In this document: positions 31,292-41,300 of the stretch, piece after piece
Layout of the letters: each line of letters opens with the position of its first letter
Numbering within the stretch: the first letter of the stretch is position 1
Source: a virus
DNA length: 64,000 bases
IMG/VR virus record: IMGVR_UViG_3300049215_000529
Coordinates: 62,001-126,000 of that record
Reading direction: 5' to 3' (one strand)
Notes under the pieces: generated by a model
The model's input: the letters and a program-made list of their open reading frames with translations, nothing else
Told to the model about the DNA's origin: nothing
Databases searched by the model: none
Translations under genes and position numbers: made by a program

Positions 31292-32065
31292 ATGACCACA
31301 TCCATAATGTTTGTAACCTACAACAGATTAGATTTGACAAAAAGAATGTTGGATAGCTTAGTCAAAAATACAAACTCCCCGTACCGACTAATTATTGTAG
31401 ATAATGCATCTACAGATGGTACGGCAGAGTGGCTTATAAAATTGAAGCGCTCCTACCTTAATTATCTGTCTGATTCTACGCATTGTCAAGGCTTAGACAT
31501 TCATATTAACGATAAAAATCTTGGTATCGGTCCTGGTAGAAACAAAGGTTTAGAAATCGCCGCCCAATACAAAGACCCATGGCTTTCCACGCTGGATAAT
31601 GATGTGGAGCTGAATCCTGGTTGGTTAAAAGAATGTATTGAAATTATGGAAGTGAATCCTAGATTGGCATTAGGTCTCAACATGGAAAATGTTGCATACC
31701 CTTTGGTAACTAGGGGCGGTAAGACTTTTCAGGTCAAACCAGCTGGAAATTTAGGAACTGCTTGTACGGTTTTTCATCGTGATTTGCACGATCGCATTGG
31801 ATTCTTTAATACTGAATATGGGCTATATGGTGAGGAAGATGCCGACTTCTTTTTTCGAGCCCGTTTAGTTGGCTGGGATCTTGGTTATTTAAAAGATATG
31901 GGAGTTCACTTTGGTCAAGGTGAATTAGATACGGGTGAGTATAGAGAATTTAAAGATTCTTGTCGCGGAAAAAATCTTGTCAAATTTAGGCAAAACTGTA
32001 GGGATTATGCTGCTGGGCAAAAACCATATTACATTCCGTTGCCCAAATCCGCCAATAATTCATAA
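31292..32065 (+). CDS. GT2-type glycosyltransferase
   Basis: The protein starts TTSIMFVTYNRLDLTKRMLD and contains LIIVDNASTDGT and LSTLDNDVELNPGW (the DxD-like metal site), the fold of inverting GT-A family 2 enzymes. LYGEEDADFFFRARLVGWDL is the acceptor-site region. I chose ATG 31292 behind GGAG at six bases over an upstream GTG with poor spacing. It opens the glycan island. Confidence 0.85.
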   Translation: MTTSIMFVTYNRLDLTKRMLDSLVKNTNSPYRLIIVDNASTDGTAEWLIKLKRSYLNYLSDSTHCQGLDIHINDKNLGIGPGRNKGLEIAAQYKDPWLSTLDNDVELNPGWLKECIEIMEVNPRLALGLNMENVAYPLVTRGGKTFQVKPAGNLGTACTVFHRDLHDRIGFFNTEYGLYGEEDADFFFRARLVGWDLGYLKDMGVHFGQGELDTGEYREFKDSCRGKNLVKFRQNCRDYAAGQKPYYIPLPKSANNS

Positions 32066-32105
32066 TATATAGTGGTAGTCTGATTAAGAATGGAAGAGGT
32101 CAGTT

Positions 32106-34511
32106 TTGTTTGACGGAAAATACCTAGAGTGGAATCAGAAGCGTATTAAGGGAATCCTTGAATTTTATGGCGGACATAAGTTTTGGTACTTCAAAAAAGT
32201 ATTAGATTTAGGTTGTGGTCAAGGCGATATTATTGGAGCCTTGTATCGCTTGGGAGCAGATGTTTTAGCATTAGATGCTAGACAAGAACATTTACAAACA
32301 GCTGGAAAGAAATTCCCCGGATTAAAAACAATCAAAGCCGATTTGGATAGAGATTGGCCTTTTCCTAATAAGAAATTTGATGTTATTTTAGATTTGGGAT
32401 TGCTTTGTCACGTAAGAGACTATGAAGCTCATTTGAGGGCAGTATGTGCATCTACAACTCACTTGATATTGGAAACAGCTGTCTGTGACTCAGATGATCC
32501 AAATAAATGTATTATTTCTTCTGAAAATAAAAACATTTTTGATTTGTCAGTTAATGGTGTTAGTTCAAGACCAACAGCGGCAGCAATTGAAAGAGTGTTA
32601 ACCGAATGCAGTATGAACTTCAAACGTGTCGATAATGCTAAGTTCAATGCTGGTAATTTTACATATGATTGGCAAGTTCAAAATACTGGAGATACTAGTA
32701 TTTTAAGAAGAAGAATTTGGTTTGCAGTTAAAAATAGCAGCCCAATTCAATTTGCTAAGCCAGCGGTACAAAGTACTTATACTCCTCCTCCAATGGCGCC
32801 TCCTCCGATAATGTTTTCTCATCCTGCTTTTAGCGGCAATAATCATGCGCCAAGACTCGCTCAAATTCCAAATATTAATGACACTTTGCCACATAACAGA
32901 CAGATTAGTCAGGCGGGCGCAATTGTTGGAATTTGGAAGAGAGATGGTGCAAATTGGATTTGGGATAACGGCGCCGCCCCAAGTACATCAACAATTCCAC
33001 CACCCACACCAGCATCGAATGGAGTTCCAAATTGGGATAGTCCAATTAAGAAATTCGTAATTGTAATTCCAAGTTATAATAATAGTAAATGGTGTGTTCA
33101 AAATATTAATTCTGCATTAAGTCAAAACTATGATCAATTTAGAATTATATTTACTGACGACTGTTCCAGTGATGATACTTTTACTAAAGTAAGTGAGGCA
33201 GTTAATGCTTCACCTCGCGCCGACAAGGTTACACTAATTAAAAATGTGAACCGTATCGGCGCACTAGCAAATTTGTATAATATGATTCATAGCTGTGATG
33301 ACGATGAAATCATTCTTACACTAGATGGTGATGATTGGTTTCCAGATGACAATGTGTTGAATCGTCTAAAACAGATTTATTCTAGCCGCGACATTTGGAT
33401 GACTTACGGACAATATAAGAATAGTACGGATGGTAGCACTGGTGTGGCTGCACCTTATCCGCCTCACATCGTAAATACTGGAGCATTCAGACATACAACT
33501 TGGGGAGCTTCTCACTTAAGAACTTTCTATGCATGGCTATTCAAGAAGATCAACAAAGAAGACTTGCAGCAGAATGGCAATTTCTTCCAAATGACTTGGG
33601 ACTTTGCTATCATGTTCCCAATGCTAGAAATGTCTGGAGATCATTCTCAATTCTTGTCTGATATTCTATACGTTTACAATCTTGATAATCCAATTAACGA
33701 TCATAAAGTCAGTCGTCAATTGCAACAAAGTCTGGATTCGTACATTAGGAACATGCCGAAGTACGCCAAAACAGAGAGACCACCACCACCAAAGATTGCG
33801 GTTGGATTGTTGCTTATTGCAACCAATAAGTATCAAAAATTTATTCAAGGACTCATCTCTTCGGCAGATAAGTATTTCTTAAATGATAGATTCCAAGTTA
33901 CTTACTATGTATTTAGTGATACTAATAATCAAATTGAAACCAATAGAAATGTAGTACAAATACATATTGATCATAAGCCTTTCCCACATGCCAGCATGGA
34001 TAGATTCAAGCATTTTACAAATTACGCTAGCCAATTTAGCAAACAAGATTTCTTATACTACGTGGACGTAGACTGTTTGTTTGTTGACAACATATCTACC
34101 GAAATTCTTGGCAACTTGGTTGGAGTAAGACACTGCGGATACTTTAGCTCTCAAGGTCCATATGAGCATAATCCACAATCATCTCTTTACGTGCCAGTTG
34201 AATATCCTAAACGTTACAAATACTACTTCGGTGGTGGTTTCAGTGGTGGACAACGCGACAGTTATCTAAACTTATCCCGCTGGTGTAGTGAGATGATTGA
34301 CAAAGACTTAGCCAATGGAATAACTCCAGTTTGGCATGATGAAACGGCTATCAATAGGTATTTCTTGGACAATGAACCAGATATAGTATTGTCTCCAAGT
34401 TATCACTACCCTCAATCAAATATAGAGTATTATCGAAGACAGTGGGGTTCCAATAACTTTCATCCTAAAATCTTGCTCTTAGATAAAAATCACCAGGATA
34501 TACGCGGATGA
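32106..34511 (+). CDS. Three-domain methyltransferase, GT2 and GT6 glycosyltransferase fusion
   Basis: Residues 25-130 form a class I SAM methyltransferase (VLDLGCGQGD). After a proline-rich linker, about 315-545 is a GT2 domain (FVIVIPSYNNSKWCVQNINS, with the TLDGDDW metal site). About 560-801 is a GT6 domain of the blood-group ABO transferase type (YYVDVDCLFV, D654-V-D656; YYFGGGFSGG; WHDETAINRYFL). Most bacterial GT6 enzymes have NxN, so the DxD is notable; a cyanophage GT6 with DxD has been described. Translation starts at TTG 32106 with AGAGG six bases upstream. Confidence 0.85.
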   Translation: MFDGKYLEWNQKRIKGILEFYGGHKFWYFKKVLDLGCGQGDIIGALYRLGADVLALDARQEHLQTAGKKFPGLKTIKADLDRDWPFPNKKFDVILDLGLLCHVRDYEAHLRAVCASTTHLILETAVCDSDDPNKCIISSENKNIFDLSVNGVSSRPTAAAIERVLTECSMNFKRVDNAKFNAGNFTYDWQVQNTGDTSILRRRIWFAVKNSSPIQFAKPAVQSTYTPPPMAPPPIMFSHPAFSGNNHAPRLAQIPNINDTLPHNRQISQAGAIVGIWKRDGANWIWDNGAAPSTSTIPPPTPASNGVPNWDSPIKKFVIVIPSYNNSKWCVQNINSALSQNYDQFRIIFTDDCSSDDTFTKVSEAVNASPRADKVTLIKNVNRIGALANLYNMIHSCDDDEIILTLDGDDWFPDDNVLNRLKQIYSSRDIWMTYGQYKNSTDGSTGVAAPYPPHIVNTGAFRHTTWGASHLRTFYAWLFKKINKEDLQQNGNFFQMTWDFAIMFPMLEMSGDHSQFLSDILYVYNLDNPINDHKVSRQLQQSLDSYIRNMPKYAKTERPPPPKIAVGLLLIATNKYQKFIQGLISSADKYFLNDRFQVTYYVFSDTNNQIETNRNVVQIHIDHKPFPHASMDRFKHFTNYASQFSKQDFLYYVDVDCLFVDNISTEILGNLVGVRHCGYFSSQGPYEHNPQSSLYVPVEYPKRYKYYFGGGFSGGQRDSYLNLSRWCSEMIDKDLANGITPVWHDETAINRYFLDNEPDIVLSPSYHYPQSNIEYYRRQWGSNNFHPKILLLDKNHQDIRG

Positions 34512-35221
34512 TTTCGTTCAAAAACTTAGGAAATATGGGAAGGTTGGGAAACCAATTATTTCAAATAGCTACAACAATATCGTTGGCTGTTGAAAATAAT
34601 GAAGAATATATGTTCCCAGAATGGGAATATTCTTCCTATTTTAGCTTAACTCGTTGTTTTTCCAACAACATTCCTAATTTAGAGACATATAAAGAATCGG
34701 GTTTCGTGTACACCCCGATTCCTTATCGACCCAACTTAAATTTGGAAGGATTTTTTCAATCCGAAAAGTATTTTATTAGGTCTCAAGATATAATACAAAA
34801 TTTACTAACTCCTAAAGTAGGTGGACCTATTCAATGGGATCATACTGCAGTACATATTAGGCGTGGTGATTACTTAAATCTTAAACAGGAGTATGTTCAG
34901 TTGGGTATGGATTATTACTCAAAAGCTATGCAAATGACAGCAACTAAGAATTATATTATATTTTCTGATGATATGGCTTGGTGTAAAGCAAATTTTCAAG
35001 GTGATAACATTACATTTTCAGAAGGCAAGTCACCAGTAGAAGATTTGGCATTGATGTTGAGCTGTGAACACACAATTATAGCTAATAGCAGTTTTTCTTG
35101 GTGGGGAGCTTACTTAAATAAGAATCCCTCTAAAATTGTAATTGCACCTCAAAGATGGTTTGGACCGAATTTGCCACATGATACGAGAGATTTGTTGCCT
35201 TCCCAATGGACAAAATTATGA
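34508..35221 (+). CDS. GT11 alpha-1,2-fucosyltransferase
   Basis: The enzyme moves fucose from GDP-fucose to the 2-OH of a galactose-like acceptor. MGRLGNQLFQIA (residues 10-21), VHIRRGDY (115-122) and NSSFSWWGAYLNK are the three signature motifs of GT11. The length (237) is slightly short of the usual 280-300. GDP-fucose can be made by the Gmd and Fcl homologues at 45518-47457. The start overlaps the previous stop (ATGA). Confidence 0.9.
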   Translation: MISFKNLGNMGRLGNQLFQIATTISLAVENNEEYMFPEWEYSSYFSLTRCFSNNIPNLETYKESGFVYTPIPYRPNLNLEGFFQSEKYFIRSQDIIQNLLTPKVGGPIQWDHTAVHIRRGDYLNLKQEYVQLGMDYYSKAMQMTATKNYIIFSDDMAWCKANFQGDNITFSEGKSPVEDLALMLSCEHTIIANSSFSWWGAYLNKNPSKIVIAPQRWFGPNLPHDTRDLLPSQWTKL

Positions 35222-35886
35222 CGATATACGAGAAAACCAGCAACTTCTATAATCAAAAAATAAATATTTCTAATATTAGAGAGTGGAGATTTGAATTCTT
35301 CGCAAAAACATGTCTTGGAAAGAGGGTTCTACATATAGGTTGCGCCGATTCGATGGTGTATGATCCCGAATCTAATCTTCATATTTATCTATCAAAAATA
35401 TATCAAAATAGCGACGAGTCACCCGCTCCCACTACCGTCTTGCACGGATTAGATATTGATGTTGAAACTACCAAAAAACTTTTAGAGGCATGTCCTGGAA
35501 CCTATTTTACATCATATGAGGATGTAAAAGAGGAATATGATATAGTTTTAGTTCCAGAAGTAATAGAACACGTTCCAAATGTTAATTCTTTTCTTAAAGA
35601 CATATTTTCAGTTAAATCTAAAGAATATTTAATTACTGTACCTAATATGAGTGTTGCTCAAATATTTTGTGATGATGAATATGCATTAGAGATGGTTCAT
35701 CCTGATCATAAATATTGGTTTTCACCTTATACACTATATAATACAGTAATACCTTTCCTTCCAGAAAATTTCAAAATGAAAATGTACTATCTAGAAAGAA
35801 AAGCTCAAATAGGAATACATTTCCAAAAGAAAACTGATTGTGAACTACACCTAGAGCAAAAAGAACAAGAGAAGGCGGCAGTATGA
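35218..35886 (+). CDS. Class I SAM-dependent methyltransferase (divergent)
   Basis: The motif RVLHIGCADS resembles motif I of class I methyltransferases, followed by LHGLDIDVETTKKLL and YDIVLVPEVIEHVPN. The acidic residue after motif I is present (LDID). Sugar O-methylation is likely from the context. The ATG at 35218 overlaps the fucosyltransferase stop. Confidence 0.7.
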   Translation: MTIYEKTSNFYNQKINISNIREWRFEFFAKTCLGKRVLHIGCADSMVYDPESNLHIYLSKIYQNSDESPAPTTVLHGLDIDVETTKKLLEACPGTYFTSYEDVKEEYDIVLVPEVIEHVPNVNSFLKDIFSVKSKEYLITVPNMSVAQIFCDDEYALEMVHPDHKYWFSPYTLYNTVIPFLPENFKMKMYYLERKAQIGIHFQKKTDCELHLEQKEQEKAAV

Positions 35887-36476
35887 CAACTTGGTGGAAT
35901 AAAAATGTAGTAAATAGAATGTCTGACTTTGAGGGTTGGATTGGAGATTTTGATCAACCAACAAAACTATTTTGTAGAAAATATGTTGCTGCCACAGGTT
36001 ACAAATCAATTATTGATTGTGGTTGTGGACTTGCGACAGAATATTTTGGATATAAAAATGATCAGTATGATGTGGATTATACTGGATTAGATAGCTGTAC
36101 ATACTTAGTTGACAAGAACAAAAATCTTGGTATCAAGATGGTAGAGGCTGAGCTTGAAGTAAACTTGCCACTGAAAGACAGCTCTTATGAATGTGTATAT
36201 TGTCGTGGAGTTATAGAACACCTTTCCTATTATGAAAAAACTATTAATGAATTCATCAGAGCTGCTAAAAAGGAAGTTTTAATTGGTTGGTTTATTAAAC
36301 CAGATAATGCAGATGATAAAATAGATTATTGGGTCGAGGAAGATTTGTATCATAATAAATATAATAAAGACAAGTTAGAAAAATTCATTATGAGCAACCC
36401 TAAAGTTGATAGAATTTTTTGGGATGAAATTGATGAAAAAGAAAACGTTCTGCACATCATGATAAAGGAAGTATGA
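35883..36476 (+). CDS. Class I SAM-dependent methyltransferase
   Basis: SIIDCGCGLATEYFG (motif I), YTGLDS (acidic strand end) and YECVYCRGVIEHLSYYEKT (motif for the active-site region) are visible in a 197-residue protein. It is translationally coupled to genes on both sides by four-base overlaps, so it probably methylates the same glycan that its neighbours build. Confidence 0.75.
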   Translation: MTTWWNKNVVNRMSDFEGWIGDFDQPTKLFCRKYVAATGYKSIIDCGCGLATEYFGYKNDQYDVDYTGLDSCTYLVDKNKNLGIKMVEAELEVNLPLKDSSYECVYCRGVIEHLSYYEKTINEFIRAAKKEVLIGWFIKPDNADDKIDYWVEEDLYHNKYNKDKLEKFIMSNPKVDRIFWDEIDEKENVLHIMIKEV

Positions 36477-37543
36477 GATTTTTTAATATAGATCAACACG
36501 TTTCAGTAATTGCCGACCTTGCTCATATCTTTAAAGATTTTGGGCATGAGACGGATGACTGGACGCTATCTGGGCACAACTGGGTTTTGAATAAACCAAA
36601 AAATACAATTAGGCTAGGCACCAGTGCTCTCACATGTTCTGGTGTTTGCTCAGAAGAAGTTTGTGATATTTTTTATGAAACTTATAAAGAAGAGTTCAAA
36701 AAATACGACGCTTTTATTGCTTGTTATCCAGCAGAATTTGCAATGCTTTATGAAAGATGGAACAAGCCCATTATTGTAATCAACTGCATTAGATATCAGC
36801 ATCCCAATACTTTTGATAACCCACATCTAGTAAAAAGATTAGAAGATTTTATGGCTAGAAAAACTGCTGATGGAACATTATATTGGGTATGTAGTAATAG
36901 AGGCGATCAGTGGTATACAGAATATCATACTGGTATTAAGGGAACATTTATTCCTCATTGGGGAACTTACACGAATCTAAAATATACAGGAACAAAAGAT
37001 AAATATATAATAGCTAATAGAACTGAAATATCAGTCTCTGGCGATTTAGCTATTCCTCTTTCTTCAATAAGAGATTCTAATTGGAGATATACTTGGGAAA
37101 ATTTATATAGTTATAAGGGAGTAATTCATATCCCATATGCAAATTCCACGTCATCAATGCATGAACAGTATACTGCAAACGTTCCACAATTTTTTCCATC
37201 TAAACAATATTGTAAAGAGATTTACCATCAAGGTAAAGCATTAGAAGAATTAACATTCTATAAAATAAACAAAAAACAAGAGCCAGATGATATTAATAAT
37301 CCCAACAGTCTTCGCAATCCTGCCATTTTAGAAAAGTGGTTAGACACTTCAGACTATTATGATCCAAAAGGTTTTTTGAAATATATTCAGTATTATGATT
37401 CGCCTGCCCATCTAGATCATTTATTAAGAACAGTCAACGCACGTGAAATTAGTAATGATATGTCATTTGCTAATATTGCAAAAAAAGAATACGCATATTC
37501 TGAATGGAAAAAAATACTTGACAGTATTAAAAATAAAACCTAA
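36473..37543 (+). CDS. Probable GT-B glycosyltransferase
   Basis: The segment KGVIHIPYANSTSSMHEQYT followed by ANVPQFFPS resembles the nucleotide-sugar region of GT-B enzymes, and the N-terminal domain (FNIDQHVSVIADLAHIFKDF) looks like a Rossmann-type start. No DxD motif is apparent, which agrees with GT-B. Family number cannot be given. Confidence 0.55.
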   Translation: MRFFNIDQHVSVIADLAHIFKDFGHETDDWTLSGHNWVLNKPKNTIRLGTSALTCSGVCSEEVCDIFYETYKEEFKKYDAFIACYPAEFAMLYERWNKPIIVINCIRYQHPNTFDNPHLVKRLEDFMARKTADGTLYWVCSNRGDQWYTEYHTGIKGTFIPHWGTYTNLKYTGTKDKYIIANRTEISVSGDLAIPLSSIRDSNWRYTWENLYSYKGVIHIPYANSTSSMHEQYTANVPQFFPSKQYCKEIYHQGKALEELTFYKINKKQEPDDINNPNSLRNPAILEKWLDTSDYYDPKGFLKYIQYYDSPAHLDHLLRTVNAREISNDMSFANIAKKEYAYSEWKKILDSIKNKT

Positions 37544-37557
37544 TTAATGGAACTAAT

Positions 37558-38334
37558 ATGAAAATCTCTTTATTTTCTTTTGCCGTAAATGAAAAATTTC
37601 CAATTGATATTGCACACAGGCAATTCAAAAAATATATGAAGGAAGATTTTGAGTTTATTTTATTTAATGATGCCATGGATGTTCAATCAGAACAAAATAT
37701 TAATATGATTTGTTCATATAACAATATAAAATGTGTAAGGGTACCTCAACATATTCATAGAGTACAAAATCCTTCGGAGGGATATGCTGCAACATTGAAT
37801 TGGGCAGTCCATGAGTACGCCCCACAAAATGGCTGCGAAATAATTGTTCTCCTTCATACGGACGTATTTCCAATTTGTGATGTTGTAGTTTCTGACATTA
37901 TTGGAGAGAACATTGTAGCAAGTACTAGTGAATTTAGAATTATGGATGGCAAAGGAGTTAATTATTTTTATCCAGCTTTAACAATGGTTAATATGAAGCG
38001 TCTTGCAAACCCTCATGAATTAGATTTTGGATTAGCTCCTGGATTAGATTGTGGTGGAAAAACTAAAGATTTTATCAAGTCCCATGAATCAGCAGTAAAA
38101 TTTTTGAACAATCATCAAATTTCGTACATGATTGCTATACTGACAGGGCAACCAATTGCAGAATATTTTTCGAATGATTTAGCAATTTGCAGATCACACG
38201 GTTTAAGTGCAGGTTGGGTTGCCGATGGATTTTATCACTATATGGCGGGCTCACAATGGAACAATGCAGAAAATCCAACTTTCGCTGCTGGACACAAATT
38301 AAGAATGGATCTGTTCTTAAATTATTTCTATTGA
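37558..38334 (+). CDS. Probable GT-A-like glycosyltransferase
   Basis: The protein starts with a beta strand (ISLFSFAVNEKFPIDIA) and has IIVLLHTDVFPICDVV, where HTDVFP fits a GT-A metal-binding turn, then HYMAGSQWNN near the end. It is 258 residues and follows the GT-B-like gene after 14 bases. Family unassigned. Confidence 0.5.
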   Translation: MKISLFSFAVNEKFPIDIAHRQFKKYMKEDFEFILFNDAMDVQSEQNINMICSYNNIKCVRVPQHIHRVQNPSEGYAATLNWAVHEYAPQNGCEIIVLLHTDVFPICDVVVSDIIGENIVASTSEFRIMDGKGVNYFYPALTMVNMKRLANPHELDFGLAPGLDCGGKTKDFIKSHESAVKFLNNHQISYMIAILTGQPIAEYFSNDLAICRSHGLSAGWVADGFYHYMAGSQWNNAENPTFAAGHKLRMDLFLNYFY

Positions 38335-38337
38335 TAT

Positions 38338-38915
38338 TTATTTCTTCAATAAATGGGCTAATCCGGTAGTAGCATTAATAACATCAACAATTTCCCAGCC
38401 GTCAAAGCTTTTCTTTTCCAGATATTGCTTGACAAATGTTCCGCGCCCGCCATCAACGGTCCAATCATGCAATAGAACATTAGTTCCAGGCTTTACTTTT
38501 GCCTCTAAGATTTTAAATGATTGTAAGTTTTCAGAAATATCTGGATACAGTTCTGCAGGAAATGGCAGCTTTGCATCCCATGTTTCATCTCCCCATCTAA
38601 AAATATTACAACACTATTATCTTCAAAGTTGTATCTCTTAGTAGCATTGATAAAATCTTCGTTAAATAATGAAATGTATGGTTTGTATACTGACTGCTCA
38701 TAAAAATTATTTGCACACTCCCAGTATGGAGTATAAGTTTCATAGGTGTGAAGTTGCCCTGCTTTATTTTCAAATAGAGCTTTTACTAAAAATAAAGTGC
38801 TTCCGCCACCCTGCCAAGTTCCACTTTCTATAACTAAATTTGGCTTTAAAGAAACGACCAAATTAAATAGATAGTCTCTTTCAACATTGCTGAGTTGCCC
38901 GTCTGGTATTTGCAT
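38338..38915 (-). pseudogene. Class I methyltransferase with a one-base frameshift
   Basis: ATG 38915 follows a strong AAAGGAG. The frame reads a methyltransferase core (VIESGTWQGGGSTLFLVKAL, HTYETYTPYWECANNFY) and then shifts at the CCCC run 38591-38594. With one more G on the coding strand it reads IFLDGGDETWDAKLPFP and continues to LLHDWTVDGGRGTFVKQYL, ending at 38338. The downstream part keeps clear coding character, so the change is recent or an assembly error. Confidence 0.75.
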
Positions 38916-38926
38916 AAATATCTCCT

Positions 38927-39739
38927 TTAAATCCCTGGGGCATCCAAAACAATTCCCTTTTCGCGAGCGTAGTTTCTTACTACTTCTAGGGCTCGCGGCG
39001 GAATGTGTTCTGTAATTCCTCCAATAAGAACTGGATGGGTTTGTCTGCAGTGAGCACAATGGAAAGCATTCATTGAATTAGCCTCTCTAAAAGAAAGACC
39101 TGGAACTGGTTCATCCCACTCTTGATAGGAAGGTATGGGGGCACGATGACCGTCCTCACCAAAATAACCATTAACTAATAGTTGTCCCTGATTATTATAT
39201 TGAGGATTTCCAAAATGAACTAGTAAATTATGCGTAACATTTGGATAGATCTTTTCAGCTAAAAATCCCTGATCATATGTGCCGGTTTTGCAGAATTCTT
39301 CCACCAAATCTTTCATCTCTGGAAGCATATAATTTCGAACGCCCCACATGCCGCCCATTATTTTTTGGCTGTGATAGCAATGATCTCTGATGATATGGAA
39401 ACTTCTATCACCTTCGAGCCACTGATCAACACACACTTTCTCTCTGACAGAAACCCAAGAGTCTGCATCTCTAGAGATCATAACTGTGTCGTATTCAGAA
39501 GCTGGCAAGAATCTCCATAGCATAGCCTCACTTCCACGATGATGCGGCATAACTACAACTTCAACATGTTCAAATGTTCTAAGAAGTTGTTCTATGCTTG
39601 GTGGTACAGTATCATCAATGTAAAATCTGGCAACCCAGCCGGGATAAATTTGTGGAATTAAAAGGCAGTTAATAATTGCGTTGATGCAATCTTTCGGACG
39701 GTTATTGTACAGCGAGTAGCTTACTATCTTCTTCATCAT
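38927..39739 (-). CDS. Glycosyltransferase-like protein (270 aa)
   Basis: From MMKKIVSYSLYNNRPKDCIN the protein shows PQIYPGWVARFYIDDTVP, VMPHHRGSEAMLWRFLPAS, the probable metal site VMISRDADS and FHIIRDHCYHSQKIMGGMWG. This set is typical of a family of GT-A-like proteins in large viruses and bacterial surface clusters. C-terminal CAHC may bind zinc. The start at 39739 was chosen because the longer frame would overlap the divergent gene. Confidence 0.65.
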   Translation of the reverse strand: MMKKIVSYSLYNNRPKDCINAIINCLLIPQIYPGWVARFYIDDTVPPSIEQLLRTFEHVEVVVMPHHRGSEAMLWRFLPASEYDTVMISRDADSWVSVREKVCVDQWLEGDRSFHIIRDHCYHSQKIMGGMWGVRNYMLPEMKDLVEEFCKTGTYDQGFLAEKIYPNVTHNLLVHFGNPQYNNQGQLLVNGYFGEDGHRAPIPSYQEWDEPVPGLSFREANSMNAFHCAHCRQTHPVLIGGITEHIPPRALEVVRNYAREKGIVLDAPGI

Positions 39740-39773
39740 ACTAATAAGGTTATATTGATATGGTGAGGCATAA

Positions 39774-40673
39774 ATGAGCAAGGGAAAAATTGGTATTTTT
39801 TGTGGTGAACAGCATGGTGATATTGGACTCTGTACAGCTGTTTTAAAATATAAAGATGTGTTGTGGCCAGATAAAGATATCGTATGGTTTGCCAATTTAG
39901 CTCCTGAAAAAGCTACTTATGTAGACATGCTTAAATTCAATGATGCAATTTCTGAAATTAGACAACAACCTCCAATTTGGTTTAGAGATATAATCGATAG
40001 GGACGGGCATCTTCTTCCAGAAAAAATGACAGATTTCGAGCAAACAAAAGACTTAGATGCAGGCTATTATCCAGCCCCATGGGCAGTGTTACCTAATCCA
40101 AAATTAGATAGTGTAAACTATTCAAACATACCTAGAATGGTTTGTGGAGCCGATCCTTCGTGGGAATGGCATTCATATTTAGGATTTTCTGATGAAGAAA
40201 GAGAAATGGCTAAAGATTTTTATGCCAGTTTGCCTCACGCAAAAACAGTTATGCTGGAAACCGAGTTAAGATCGGCTGGCAATTTTCAATTATTTGAAGA
40301 TTCAACTAGAAATATAATTCACCAATGTCGAAGCAAATTTGGCAAATGCAACTTCATTTTTGCTAGCAAAGTTGATCATACAAAGTTTGCAGATGACATA
40401 GGCGTTGTTTCTGGATCACAATTTACAGTTAGACAAACTGCACTGTTACATGCTCAATGTGATTTGTTCATCGGAGTAAGTAGCGGCATCACAGTTGCTG
40501 CAAATTGCTGGGGCAATAAGCCAGTTCCTAGGGTTGAATTTTGTGGATCTACTATCGTAAGCTCAATAATGGCTCATGGTCCAGTTAACAGCTTCATTTG
40601 TGACAACCTTACCGTAGAACAAAAGAAGGCAGGGCTAGAGCGCACCTTGGCGGATACCTTAAGTAGAATTTAA
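39774..40673 (+). CDS. GT9-like GT-B glycosyltransferase
   Basis: The N-terminal GIFCGEQHGDIGLCTAVLKY and the C-terminal RQTALLHAQCDLFIGVSSGI with TVAANCWGNKPVPRV resemble heptosyltransferase-type GT-B enzymes (a '.sDLfiG.sSG..~a~~~g.P' pattern). GAGG precedes ATG. It shares a divergent promoter region with 38927-39739. Confidence 0.6.
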   Translation: MSKGKIGIFCGEQHGDIGLCTAVLKYKDVLWPDKDIVWFANLAPEKATYVDMLKFNDAISEIRQQPPIWFRDIIDRDGHLLPEKMTDFEQTKDLDAGYYPAPWAVLPNPKLDSVNYSNIPRMVCGADPSWEWHSYLGFSDEEREMAKDFYASLPHAKTVMLETELRSAGNFQLFEDSTRNIIHQCRSKFGKCNFIFASKVDHTKFADDIGVVSGSQFTVRQTALLHAQCDLFIGVSSGITVAANCWGNKPVPRVEFCGSTIVSSIMAHGPVNSFICDNLTVEQKKAGLERTLADTLSRI

Positions 40674-40682
40674 GGAATTCTT

Positions 40683-41300
40683 ATGGTTAAGACTATTTGT
40701 ATATTTGGTGCAGGCGGTTTTGCTAGAGAAGTCTTTTGGCTCGCTAATCAGTGCGGCTGTGAGGTAGACGCTTTTATCGATGTGCAGGCAGGCAAAGACT
40801 ATTGTGGAGTAAAAGTAGAGGACGAGAATTATTTTGATCCCAACAAACATTTAGCTGTAGTTGCTGTTGGTAATCCGCGTATCCGCGAAATTATTGTAAA
40901 AAAAATTATTGACCACCATGGAGATAGTGTCTTCAAAACACTTATTCATCCCCGAGCTATTTTAATGGATCCCAATATTAGTATTGGCTCTGGTTCAGTT
41001 ATTTGTGCCAACTGTCTATTAACATGTGATATACAATTGGGGGCATTCTCACAGCTCAATTTAGCCACAACTATTGGTCACGATACTGTTACTGGAGATT
41101 TTTTTACTACCGCCCCAGGTGTTCACGTTAGTGGTCATGTGAAGACTGGTAACAGAGTGTATCTAGGCACCAACTCTTCAACCGTTGAAGATATTGCGAT
41201 CTGTAGCGATGTAACTATTGGTGCGGGCGCATGTGTGGTAAAAGATATTGCAGAAAGTGGAACTTATGTAGGTATACCTGCTAAGAAATTAAAGACATGA
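40683..41300 (+). CDS. PglD/NeuD-like sugar O/N-acetyltransferase
   Basis: The N-terminal Rossmann motif ICIFGAGGFAREVFWLA and the hexapeptide repeats from about residue 90 (IGSGSVICANC, LGAFSQLNLATTIGHDTVTG, IGAGACVVKDI) define the PglD/NeuD family of left-handed beta-helix acyltransferases. The catalytic histidine is probably in TTIGHD. Paired with the adjacent aminotransferase it would make an N-acylamino sugar. Confidence 0.85.
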   Translation: MVKTICIFGAGGFAREVFWLANQCGCEVDAFIDVQAGKDYCGVKVEDENYFDPNKHLAVVAVGNPRIREIIVKKIIDHHGDSVFKTLIHPRAILMDPNISIGSGSVICANCLLTCDIQLGAFSQLNLATTIGHDTVTGDFFTTAPGVHVSGHVKTGNRVYLGTNSSTVEDIAICSDVTIGAGACVVKDIAESGTYVGIPAKKLKT

